Shown here: in pieces, positions 1-7,044 of the stretch | Layout: every line of letters begins with the position of its first letter | How positions within the stretch are numbered: position 1 is the first letter of the stretch | Source: a bacterium | GTDB lineage: Bacteria > AUK180 | Direction: 5' to 3' | Assembly (NCBI GenBank): GCA_021162505.1 | Contig: JAGGYO010000194.1 | Location: forward strand, 1-12,688 | DNA: 12,688 nt | Notes under the pieces: model-generated | Database searches by the model: none | The model's input: the letters and a program-made list of their open reading frames with translations, nothing else | Told to the model about the DNA's origin: nothing | Made by a program: the position numbers and the translations under genes

Positions 1-1
1 A

Positions 2-373
2 GTCGGCAGAATAAAATCAATTGATGAATTGGTGAATGTAAAACGCATTGGAAAAAGAACAATTGAAAAGATACGACCTTATATATTTATAAACAAAAAG
101 AAAGCCTATATTGAAAAAAGTGATAATACAATAATAAAGAAAAGTAATCCCTCTCTATTAGTAGATATAAACAGTGCGTCAAAAAAAGAATTAATGGCAT
201 TACCGAGGATCGGAGAAAAAACAGCTCAGCATATTATTGAATATAGAAAGCTGCATAAAGGATTCAAAAACAAAGAGGACATTATGAATGTTTCAAGGAT
301 TGGACAAAAAACATATGATAATTTTAAAGATTCTATTACAGCAGGTCCTTATGATCCTGCCGTGGATAAATAG
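2..373 (+). CDS. ComEA-like helix-hairpin-helix DNA-binding protein (5' end outside window)
   Basis: The reading frame is open from the first full codon at base 2, and the residues before the first possible start (TTG at 29) already look like an HhH motif (SIDELVNVKRIGKRT). The gene therefore almost certainly begins upstream, and the TTG is not the true start. Two HhH units are visible: one ending in RIGKRTIEKIRPYI, and a full ComEA-type pair from about base 165 with LVDINSASKKELMALP, RIGEKTAQHIIEYR and RIGQKTYDNFKDSI. HhH domains of this family bind DNA backbone non-specifically; ComEA is the DNA receptor of competence systems. The TAG stop at 371-373 overlaps the Shine-Dalgarno sequence of the next gene, so the two are co-transcribed. 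Whether the missing N-terminus carries a membrane anchor or signal peptide cannot be seen, so a cytoplasmic HhH protein remains possible. Confidence 0.85.
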   Translation, partial: VGRIKSIDELVNVKRIGKRTIEKIRPYIFINKKKAYIEKSDNTIIKKSNPSLLVDINSASKKELMALPRIGEKTAQHIIEYRKLHKGFKNKEDIMNVSRIGQKTYDNFKDSITAGPYDPAVDK

Positions 374-382
374 GGGGCAAAA

Positions 383-2356
383 ATGAAAAAAATAATATTA
401 ATAGCGGTCTTTGTACTTTCATTCTCCTTGATATTTCCTTTTGATTATAATCTTTCTAAATCGGTTCAGACAGAGGATGATATTGCTGATTTTTATGAGA
501 ACGGTGAAATATCGGAAGAGGAATATATTGAATTATGGGACTTATTTTCAAATCCCATTGATATTAACGCTGCCAAACCAAATGACCTTCAGCGATTACC
601 TGGAGTTACACCCGATCTGGTAGGGCAAATTGTAAGACATAGACCATATAAAAAGGAAAAAGATATAATCCGGGCTTTGGGAAGGGATACATATTCCAAT
701 ATTCAAGCTTTCATCAAATTTGAGATACCGAAAGTCAGAAAGAAAACGGGTAAAAAAATGCTTATAAAATCACTTGTAAAATTTAAATATGTTGATGAAA
801 TATCTTCTTATCACAAGAGAAATGAAACGCCATATTTGCAATTATCCGGACAATTTAAACTAAATAAAACAATAAAATTAGGTGTAGTTCAGGTCAGGAA
901 ATGGGCAACCAACGGATATGAGATCTATAACGGTCCCACACAATACGATGATAATGGGAAGATCATAGGAGAAACAGGTGATGTAATAATTGATGGGAAA
1001 CATACTATTTTCCCCACACCAAAGGCATATCTTGATATTAATACTAAACATTTCCAACTGATCATGGGAAATTTCGGTGCAGGTTTCGGTTTGGGAGTTA
1101 TCTTTAACGAATCAGGGCGACGATTATTGAATGGGTTCAAGGGAGATACTTCCATAAGTTCAACCTATGATTATAAGCGTCTTTTTGGCGGTGGTATCCG
1201 TTTTTCATTTAATCCCATCAATATATTTGTTTTTGCTTCACAGATCAAGGATAAATTAACTGTCTATTCGGGACTTTTGGAGGCCGCAAATGCAGATGAG
1301 GTCATTTCACAGGAAGATTATAACCTATTATCCTCCACTATGCGTTCTATTCCCGATTTTACCACCAAGACACTTATTGGCGGGCATGTAGACATTGGTA
1401 ATGAAAATCATTTGGTCGGTTTCACCGTTTATCATACAAAAGAGGATTTTGAAACTGAAAATTACAGACCCTATACCTATACGGAAAAAATGTTCAATAC
1501 CTTTGTATGGGGTACGAATTTCCAATTCAGGGTGAACAAAAATCTTTTATTGCAAGGTGAATTCGGGAAATTGAAAGGAAGTGATCATGGCTTGGTTTTG
1601 AGAAGTTTTTTAAGGGATAAAACCCTTGATCTTGAATTCATTTATCGAGATTTTACAAGAAATTTTGAAAACCCATATAGCTATACCTATGCAACATGGG
1701 ATACACCTGCACAATTTTCAGCACAAGATGAAAATGGAATAAAGTTCACAGGGAAACTGAAACTTCCCAATAGGACAAAGATTATTTTCAAGGGAGATAT
1801 TTGGAAATACTATTCCAAGCAACAAACCAATTTTGATACTACCCTTGGAATAAAAAGAGATATTACACCATTGTTCGATATGTCATTATCTCTGAGATAT
1901 AAAGATAAAGATGTTTCAAGAGATATCAATCAGTCCTATATAACCGATTATAGCGATACTGATCGAACCACATACACCTATATTACTTTTAACTTCAATC
2001 CAAAGGATAATCTGAAATTTTCCACCACATATCGGTATAAAACATATATGGAACATTCCCAACCTCAGATCAAACCCTCCTCTTCATTATCGGGAAGAAT
2101 ATCTTATAAGGGGCGTTTAGCCAATATGATATTATCCTATAAATTCAATGATGATAATCTTTATAGAAAATATGATTCTTCATCGGGATATGAATATAGA
2201 CAATTGCAATTCTATCTCTACAAGTATATTTTCAATAGACATATAAAGATCAATTTCGGTTATAAAAAACGATGGTATTTTGAGGATAATACGCCGACGA
2301 ACCCTGAAGCACTGCCGGAAAGAACATATCGATTGTATATTGATTGGAGATTTTAA
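383..2356 (+). CDS. Exported HhH-domain protein with predicted outer-membrane beta-barrel
   Basis: This 657-residue protein starts with a Sec-type signal (MKK followed by a hydrophobic stretch to about residue 20). A ComEA-like HhH domain follows at about residues 58-115 (PIDINAAKPNDLQRLPGV and a degenerate second hairpin around RALGRDTYSNI). From about residue 130 to the end there are many alternating aromatic/polar strands typical of an outer-membrane barrel. The last residues, YRLYIDWRF, end in Phe like a BAM recognition signal. The start is supported by AGGGGG at about 372-377, a few bases before ATG. The gene lies 9 bases after the ComEA-like gene and overlaps the next gene by one base, in an operon with comEC. 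What I see is export, HhH and barrel-like repeats. A role in moving or docking DNA at the outer membrane is inference from the domain and the neighbours. I know no characterised homologue. Confidence 0.85.
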   Translation: MKKIILIAVFVLSFSLIFPFDYNLSKSVQTEDDIADFYENGEISEEEYIELWDLFSNPIDINAAKPNDLQRLPGVTPDLVGQIVRHRPYKKEKDIIRALGRDTYSNIQAFIKFEIPKVRKKTGKKMLIKSLVKFKYVDEISSYHKRNETPYLQLSGQFKLNKTIKLGVVQVRKWATNGYEIYNGPTQYDDNGKIIGETGDVIIDGKHTIFPTPKAYLDINTKHFQLIMGNFGAGFGLGVIFNESGRRLLNGFKGDTSISSTYDYKRLFGGGIRFSFNPINIFVFASQIKDKLTVYSGLLEAANADEVISQEDYNLLSSTMRSIPDFTTKTLIGGHVDIGNENHLVGFTVYHTKEDFETENYRPYTYTEKMFNTFVWGTNFQFRVNKNLLLQGEFGKLKGSDHGLVLRSFLRDKTLDLEFIYRDFTRNFENPYSYTYATWDTPAQFSAQDENGIKFTGKLKLPNRTKIIFKGDIWKYYSKQQTNFDTTLGIKRDITPLFDMSLSLRYKDKDVSRDINQSYITDYSDTDRTTYTYITFNFNPKDNLKFSTTYRYKTYMEHSQPQIKPSSSLSGRISYKGRLANMILSYKFNDDNLYRKYDSSSGYEYRQLQFYLYKYIFNRHIKINFGYKKRWYFEDNTPTNPEALPERTYRLYIDWRF

Positions 2357-2502
2357 TGAAACTTGATAAGAAAACGAAAATGGTGCTCGTAATAGTATTG
2401 ATCTTCCTAATGGGCCTTTTGGTCTTGATTTTCAATAAGGATTATAGAATAGAAAAAAATTTAAAATCCAATGCTCATTATTATGAATTTTTAGGGAAAT
2501 AA
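2356..2502 (+). CDS. 48-residue single-span membrane protein between the barrel gene and comEC
   Basis: This short gene fills the space between the barrel gene and comEC exactly. Its ATG overlaps the upstream TAA (TAATG), and its TAA ends one base before the comEC ATG. GGAGA at 2346-2350 is a good Shine-Dalgarno sequence five bases before the start. The product has a basic N-terminus (MKLDKKTK), one hydrophobic helix at about residues 9-26 (VLVIVLIFLMGLLVLIF) and a charged tail of about 20 residues ending HYYEFLGK. The basic N-terminus predicts the N-terminus inside and a periplasmic tail. I recognise no family. The coupled spacing, good ribosome site and coherent membrane topology make it a credible gene. 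A small scaffold or ComEC accessory role is only an inference from position. Confidence 0.75.
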   Translation: MKLDKKTKMVLVIVLIFLMGLLVLIFNKDYRIEKNLKSNAHYYEFLGK

Positions 2503-2503
2503 T

Positions 2504-5404
2504 ATGTTCTGGGAAAAGAAGCTCTATATCTTTACCATTGCTTTCATTGTCGGGATATTCCTCACCTTCGGAATACATCCCATGGCACCTGTTAATATCT
2601 TAACAATGATCACCGCACTTATACTTATTATAGGTGCTATTATTGCATTTATATCATTTAAGAAGTTCGGGTACATTAAACTCTTGCCCATTTTTATTAT
2701 TTTCTATGTTTTTCCGCTATTTTTGGGAATTACCTTGGCACATAATAGTTTTGACCATAATAAAAAGGGACATATTCTACAGATAACAAAGAATAGTCCT
2801 ACCATAAAAGCCATCGTTCAAGGTTATATTTATAGAGAACCCGAATACTTCGAGGACAAAGCAAGGGTCTATGTAAAACCATTAAAAATATCTGTGAATA
2901 ATAAAAAAAGCAAAAAGGTCAAAACCGGCAAGATACTGCTTAATTATCATTTTAAAGAAGGCAAATTTCCAAAATATCTAAAATACGGTCATTATATAAC
3001 CTTTGCCGGTACCTTGCAAAAACCACAGCAGGAAACCAATCCTGGTGGATTCAACTATAGGCGATTTCTTGAGGGAAAGGGTGTTTATTATACTATTTAT
3101 TTTAGGGACGATAAGAATATTACACCGGACGAAATGGTAAAAAAGAATCCTCTATTCGGTTTTTCACTTAATTTGAAGAATAAATTTTTAGATACCATAA
3201 GGAATACGGTACCGTTTCCGGAATCAGCTTTTTTAGGCGGGATTACCCTGGGATTGAGATATGGTTTGGAAGGTGTCCGTGCTAATAAAGGCGATACTTA
3301 TCAGATCAAAGATGATTTTAAAAGAGCCGGGGTCAATCATGTGCTGGCAGTTAGCGGTCTTCATGTTACTATTTTGACAGCTTTCTTTATAGGACTATTC
3401 TCTATATTTGGTATGTCCAGGAAAATATATCCGTTTATAACGATCCTATTTCTCGTTATATTTGCCATTATAACCGGCGGAAGACCCTCTACATTAAGGG
3501 CGGTAATAATGAATTCATTTATACTGTCTTTCTGGGCATTCTCCAAACGGGGGATACGCGGTTCCATTGAGATCGGTATTACCCTTGCAGCACTAGTTAT
3601 CTTATTGATCAATCCATTATTATTAAGAGAGGCTTCCTTTACACTCTCTTTTGGCGCTGTATTATCATTGGTATTAATAACGCCATTTTTAGATGATATA
3701 TTTAAAAAATATCTTATCGGGTACACATTTTGGACATTTTTCTTTTTATTATTTCTTTTCCCTGTTTTACTGATATTTTTCCAATCGTCGTTCTTTAATT
3801 CCATATTCTTATGGATTTTCCTTGCAGGTTCAGGTATATTGTTATACCTTAGTGTTAAACTTGAGGAAAAGACAAAATTACCGGTACCGCAATTCAGAAA
3901 ATTGCCCGGGTGGCTTGTTTCTTTTATATCCGCGCAATTTGCTATTCAATTAGGTATGATGATACCTTTGTCCGCCTATTATTTCGGAAGATATCCTGTT
4001 GCCGGGATGTATGCTAATTATTTAGCCATACCTCTTATTGGAGTGAATGTTCAGATCGGAATGATAGCCGCAATTTTTTCGCTTATACCGGTTGTCGGTA
4101 TTTATTTCGCATTGCTGTTGAACGCAGGAAATTTTCTTTTTTTGAAATTCTTTATAATTTCTTCTCACTGGTTTTCCACTACATTCCCCTATCCATATGT
4201 AGAAAAATTGAGTTTCTCTATGGTAATATTCTATTTTATTGTTCTTTTTATCATTATTAATATTCCATATTTGAGAGAAAAGTATTTCGATTATAAATAC
4301 TATATAAATCTTTATAAGCAAAAAAATGAGAAAAAGAAATTGTATAAGATAAAATATATCCCGCATTTATTGTTTTTACTTTTTGTTTTATTGACAATTG
4401 TTCTTGCAATACCCAAAAATAAAAAAAATGACCTTGATATAACCTTCTTTTCGCTTTCCAAGGGTAATGTGGTATATATAAAAACTATGAAAGGAAGGGA
4501 TATATTAATAAATGCAGGAAAATACACAAGATATAAAACAAAAGAATGGGATGAAGCGGACCGTGTCATTATGTCATCTCTTATGCATTATGGAATTAAA
4601 AAGATAGATAAGTTCATTTTAACGGACTATTCAACGGATAATTTCTCTGCGGCTCCCACTATATTAGGCGAATATAGAGTAAAAAAGGCATATTTTCCCA
4701 CAAACATAGAGAATATTTCCAATTTATCCTATGAGCAATTCTTGCTGTCCACGAAAGACAGATATACCCTTGATCATGCCGGCGCATACTGGATAAAAGA
4801 CCAGTACAACAGGGGTAGAGTGGTAACCAACGCTATAATAAAGCGAAATATTCCCGTTCAAGTGGTAAAATCAGGCGATTATATATACAAAGAGACCAAG
4901 AAGGTGGGTAGCGTTAAAAAAACATTGGAGATATATGCCCTTTCTCCTGAAAGGAAGGATCATGAGGATTATTTTAATGATAACCTTGTGCTGAAGATCA
5001 ATTATATAGAAGAAAAAAACGGTATGGAATTCTTCAAGAAACAATTCATTATTTGCGGTGCATTGAACAGGGATACTACAGAAAAATTACTTCAATATAA
5101 GGACCATTTTAAGAATGTCGATGTTTTCTTGGCACCCAATCGATTTCTTTATAATAAACCCTTGACGGAGGTTCTGAAAGATGCAAAGCCGGTTGATTTT
5201 TTATTTCATTTAAGTTTTTATTCGCGGGGCAAGGATCTTAATAATCTCAATAAATACTACAGTTTTATGAAAGAATACGGTACGAATTATTACGATTTAG
5301 CTTCTGGATATGTTCGTTATAAAATAAAAGATAGCAAATTAAAACGCAGTTCAATTCGAAACAATGTAAGTAGTGAACTAGTTGATTATTCCTATGAGTT
5401 TTAA
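2504..5404 (+). CDS. comEC: ComEC/Rec2 family DNA-internalisation channel with a degenerate C-terminal lactamase-like domain
   Basis: ComEC carries single-stranded DNA across the inner membrane during natural transformation. This 966-residue protein has the full family architecture: N-terminal membrane helices (about 5-80), a soluble DUF4131-like segment (about 95-215) with NPGGFNYRRFLEGKGV, and a polytopic Competence domain (about 240-590). Hallmark motifs are AGVNHVLAVSGLHVTIL (275-291), TGGRPSTLRAVIM (324-336) and SFTLSFGAVLSLVL (378-391). A C-terminal domain (about 643-945) keeps the fold landmarks, including NDNLVLKI (825-832). The metal-binding residues usual for this domain are missing: LTDYSTDN (706-713) stands where THxHxDH is expected, and APNR (877-880) stands where HHGS is expected. 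AGGG at 2493-2496 is the ribosome site. The gene is last in the uptake operon and ends two bases before a transposon. Membrane transport is well supported; nuclease activity of the C-terminal domain is doubtful. Confidence 0.95.
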   Translation: MFWEKKLYIFTIAFIVGIFLTFGIHPMAPVNILTMITALILIIGAIIAFISFKKFGYIKLLPIFIIFYVFPLFLGITLAHNSFDHNKKGHILQITKNSPTIKAIVQGYIYREPEYFEDKARVYVKPLKISVNNKKSKKVKTGKILLNYHFKEGKFPKYLKYGHYITFAGTLQKPQQETNPGGFNYRRFLEGKGVYYTIYFRDDKNITPDEMVKKNPLFGFSLNLKNKFLDTIRNTVPFPESAFLGGITLGLRYGLEGVRANKGDTYQIKDDFKRAGVNHVLAVSGLHVTILTAFFIGLFSIFGMSRKIYPFITILFLVIFAIITGGRPSTLRAVIMNSFILSFWAFSKRGIRGSIEIGITLAALVILLINPLLLREASFTLSFGAVLSLVLITPFLDDIFKKYLIGYTFWTFFFLLFLFPVLLIFFQSSFFNSIFLWIFLAGSGILLYLSVKLEEKTKLPVPQFRKLPGWLVSFISAQFAIQLGMMIPLSAYYFGRYPVAGMYANYLAIPLIGVNVQIGMIAAIFSLIPVVGIYFALLLNAGNFLFLKFFIISSHWFSTTFPYPYVEKLSFSMVIFYFIVLFIIINIPYLREKYFDYKYYINLYKQKNEKKKLYKIKYIPHLLFLLFVLLTIVLAIPKNKKNDLDITFFSLSKGNVVYIKTMKGRDILINAGKYTRYKTKEWDEADRVIMSSLMHYGIKKIDKFILTDYSTDNFSAAPTILGEYRVKKAYFPTNIENISNLSYEQFLLSTKDRYTLDHAGAYWIKDQYNRGRVVTNAIIKRNIPVQVVKSGDYIYKETKKVGSVKKTLEIYALSPERKDHEDYFNDNLVLKINYIEEKNGMEFFKKQFIICGALNRDTTEKLLQYKDHFKNVDVFLAPNRFLYNKPLTEVLKDAKPVDFLFHLSFYSRGKDLNNLNKYYSFMKEYGTNYYDLASGYVRYKIKDSKLKRSSIRNNVSSELVDYSYEF

Positions 5405-5406
5405 TA

Positions 5407-5436
5407 TGGGGACGGTCGTTGCCTTTGTTGCCTTTT
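5407..5436 (+). repeat. Left inverted terminal repeat of the RAYT element
   Basis: This arm matches the reverse complement of 6321-6350 at all 30 positions. It opens with TGGGGACGGTC and then carries the 9-base word GTTGCCTTT twice in tandem (5418-5426 and 5427-5435) plus a final T. No hairpin is apparent inside the single arm; the obvious partner is the distant right arm. Confidence 0.95.
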
Positions 5437-5449
5437 ACGAGTGTAAATT

Positions 5450-6319
5450 ATGTCAAGAACAGCACGAATAGATATTCCATATCATTTCTATCATATTGTA
5501 TGTCGTGGACAAAGAAAGAACCCGTTATTCTTTTCACCCGAAGATAAGGAACAGTTCATTTTAATATTATTAGATGTTTTAAAACAATATGATATTATTT
5601 TAATTGCATTTTGCTTAATGACCAATCACTATCATTTATTTGTTTATCGTCAGCTTGATTCATTGGGAATCATAATGAAAAAGATAAATACAAAATATGC
5701 GCTTTATTTTAATAAAAAATACAAGACCGTTGGTCATGTTTTTCAAGGCAGGTGTCATTCTTCAATAGTTTTAAATGATCAATATTTGATCTTTCTTCTA
5801 AAATATATTCACAATAATCCCGTTAAAGCGGGTATGGTTAAAAATCCTGAAGATTATAAATATTCCAGTGCTGCATTTTACAATGGTGGAACATGTACCC
5901 TGCCTATTGAAAAATTGAGTATTTTTAAAGGTGAAAAAGGGATAAAAAGATATGGAGAGTTTATGCTGCAAGAAGAAGTTCCACTCATTCATTATAAAGA
6001 TACAATAGGGACAGCAGAAGAATATCTTAATTTAAAAAAGAGAAAAACAGCTCGAGAATTATCAAATTATCATTTTAGAAGAAAAGACGAATTGCCAAGT
6101 ATATATAAAGATACTGAAGCAATTTGCAAAGAGTTAAGTGTTGATTACAGTGAATTCATAAATTCCAAATGGCAAAAAGGATATAATAATATTAAAATAA
6201 AAATAATTAACAAATTAATAAAAAGGGGGTATACACAATCTGATATTGCGAGATTGCTTAAAATAAATAGAGCAACAATAAGTAAATTGTTAAAAAATTC
6301 TATTCGTGGGAAAAAGTGA
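5450..6319 (+). CDS. REP-associated tyrosine transposase (RAYT, Y1/IS200-like) with C-terminal helix-turn-helix
   Basis: The 289-residue product is a Y1 HUH-family transposase that should nick and rejoin single-stranded DNA through a catalytic tyrosine. The N-terminus RIDIPYHFYHIVCRGQ is typical of RAYTs. The HUH metal site is MTNHYHLFV (H60 and H62). The catalytic tyrosine candidate is Y119 in KYIHNNPVKAGMV, a signature of this family. A C-terminal segment, YTQSDIARLLKINRATISKL (261-280), looks like a helix-turn-helix, found in a subset of RAYTs. All catalytic residues are present, so the gene appears intact. The ribosome site is weak (GAGTG, 5440-5444). The stop codon lies one base before the right arm. 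Expression may depend on read-through from comEC, since I see no clear promoter. Confidence 0.93.
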   Translation: MSRTARIDIPYHFYHIVCRGQRKNPLFFSPEDKEQFILILLDVLKQYDIILIAFCLMTNHYHLFVYRQLDSLGIIMKKINTKYALYFNKKYKTVGHVFQGRCHSSIVLNDQYLIFLLKYIHNNPVKAGMVKNPEDYKYSSAAFYNGGTCTLPIEKLSIFKGEKGIKRYGEFMLQEEVPLIHYKDTIGTAEEYLNLKKRKTARELSNYHFRRKDELPSIYKDTEAICKELSVDYSEFINSKWQKGYNNIKIKIINKLIKRGYTQSDIARLLKINRATISKLLKNSIRGKK

Positions 6320-6320
6320 G

Positions 6321-6350
6321 AAAAGGCAACAAAGGCAACGACCGTCCCCA
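6321..6350 (-). repeat. Right inverted terminal repeat of the RAYT element
   Basis: This arm is the exact reverse complement of 5407-5436, including the tandem 9-base word (here as AAAGGCAAC twice). It begins one base after the transposase stop codon and ends one base before the stop of the convergent membrane-protein gene. Confidence 0.95.
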
Positions 6351-6351
6351 A

Positions 6352-7044
6352 TTATCTATATATTTTGAAAAAGATTAAATTTTTTGAAGAAAAGAGGATT
6401 TTGGAATTATATTTAATGTTTTTCCCTTCGGTATAATGTTCATTTAAATATTTTTCAAAAATTGCTATAAATCTTCTCATTGGTTTTATATTCCTTACAA
6501 TTATTACGATATCATTCCGTGAAATATTTTCCATTAGATCTTTTCCTGATCTGAAACCATATTTTTTTAAGGTATCATAATATGATTTAGAGCGAGTTGA
6601 CCAGCCGCAAACAATACCCTGATATTTTTCGAAATCCTTAAACTCCCTTAAAGGTGATGCGCCTTCATCATAACCCCAGCAAGGATCAAGGCTTAAAATT
6701 ATATTATTATTTCCGTAGATTGATTTGAATTTACGCATTGTTTCTTGCGCTGAATAAAATTTTTGCTTCATTTGTAAGGAGTGAATTTTTAGGTTGAATA
6801 ATATTTTGGCACTTATAACCAACATTGAAATGCTTATTATGATCAATATCCACTTTTTTATTCTTATTTTTAATGGGAATAGCAGCTTGAAAAATAATAT
6901 TACTCCAAGTAATAAGACATAAAGAGGATATGAAATTCTATGAGGAAATCTTATAAATGACATTAGTAAAATACCAATGTAAAGGTATCCTAAATATAAG
7001 GCATAATATAAAAGTAATTTTTTTTGATCTCCTAATTTTTCCAA
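6352..7044 (-). CDS. C-terminal part of a split polytopic membrane protein of the glycan locus
   Basis: This frame gives 230 residues from a TTG at 7044, with no visible Shine-Dalgarno sequence. It overlaps the end of the preceding frame (7032-8021) by 13 bases. Three hydrophobic helices (about residues 12-28, 38-55 and 64-84), with SFIRFPHRISYPLY between the first two, are followed by a soluble domain of about 140 residues containing LSLDPCWGYDEG and RNDIVIIVRNIKPMRR. Adding one A to the A5 run (plus-strand T5 at 7036-7040) would join the two frames through WKKLGDQ into one protein of about 558 residues. I therefore read this as the C-terminal half of a frameshifted gene rather than an independent gene. 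The original protein resembles large membrane proteins common in polysaccharide loci; its function is unknown. Confidence 0.65.
   Translation of the reverse strand: MEKLGDQKKLLLYYALYLGYLYIGILLMSFIRFPHRISYPLYVLLLGVILFFKLLFPLKIRIKKWILIIISISMLVISAKILFNLKIHSLQMKQKFYSAQETMRKFKSIYGNNNIILSLDPCWGYDEGASPLREFKDFEKYQGIVCGWSTRSKSYYDTLKKYGFRSGKDLMENISRNDIVIIVRNIKPMRRFIAIFEKYLNEHYTEGKNIKYNSKILFSSKNLIFFKIYR

Larger units (their letters stand above)
5407..6350 (+). mobile_element. RAYT/IS200-like element, 944 bases, with perfect 30-base inverted termini
   Basis: The element consists of a 30-base left arm, 13 bases, the transposase gene (870 bases with stop), one base, and a right arm that is the exact reverse complement of the left. 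Both arms start outward with TGGGGACGG and end inward with TTGCCTTTT. The identity stops abruptly at base 30 on the inner side and does not extend usefully outward. No flanking target duplication is seen, as expected for Y1 (HUH) transposases. The element lies between two convergent genes, 2 bases after one stop and 1 base from the other. Ends and gene are seen directly; mobility is inference. Confidence 0.85.

Noticed and set aside
29..31. TTG at 29 as the start of the ComEA-like gene
   Set aside because: The frame is open to the window edge and the upstream residues already form part of an HhH motif.
3361..3804. Minus-strand open frame of 147 codons inside comEC
   Set aside because: It lies wholly antisense to a well-supported ComEC membrane domain and its product shows no family features.
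5407..5436. REP-type hairpin or intrinsic terminator in a single arm
   Set aside because: No inner palindrome was found within one arm; complementarity exists only with the arm about 900 bases away.
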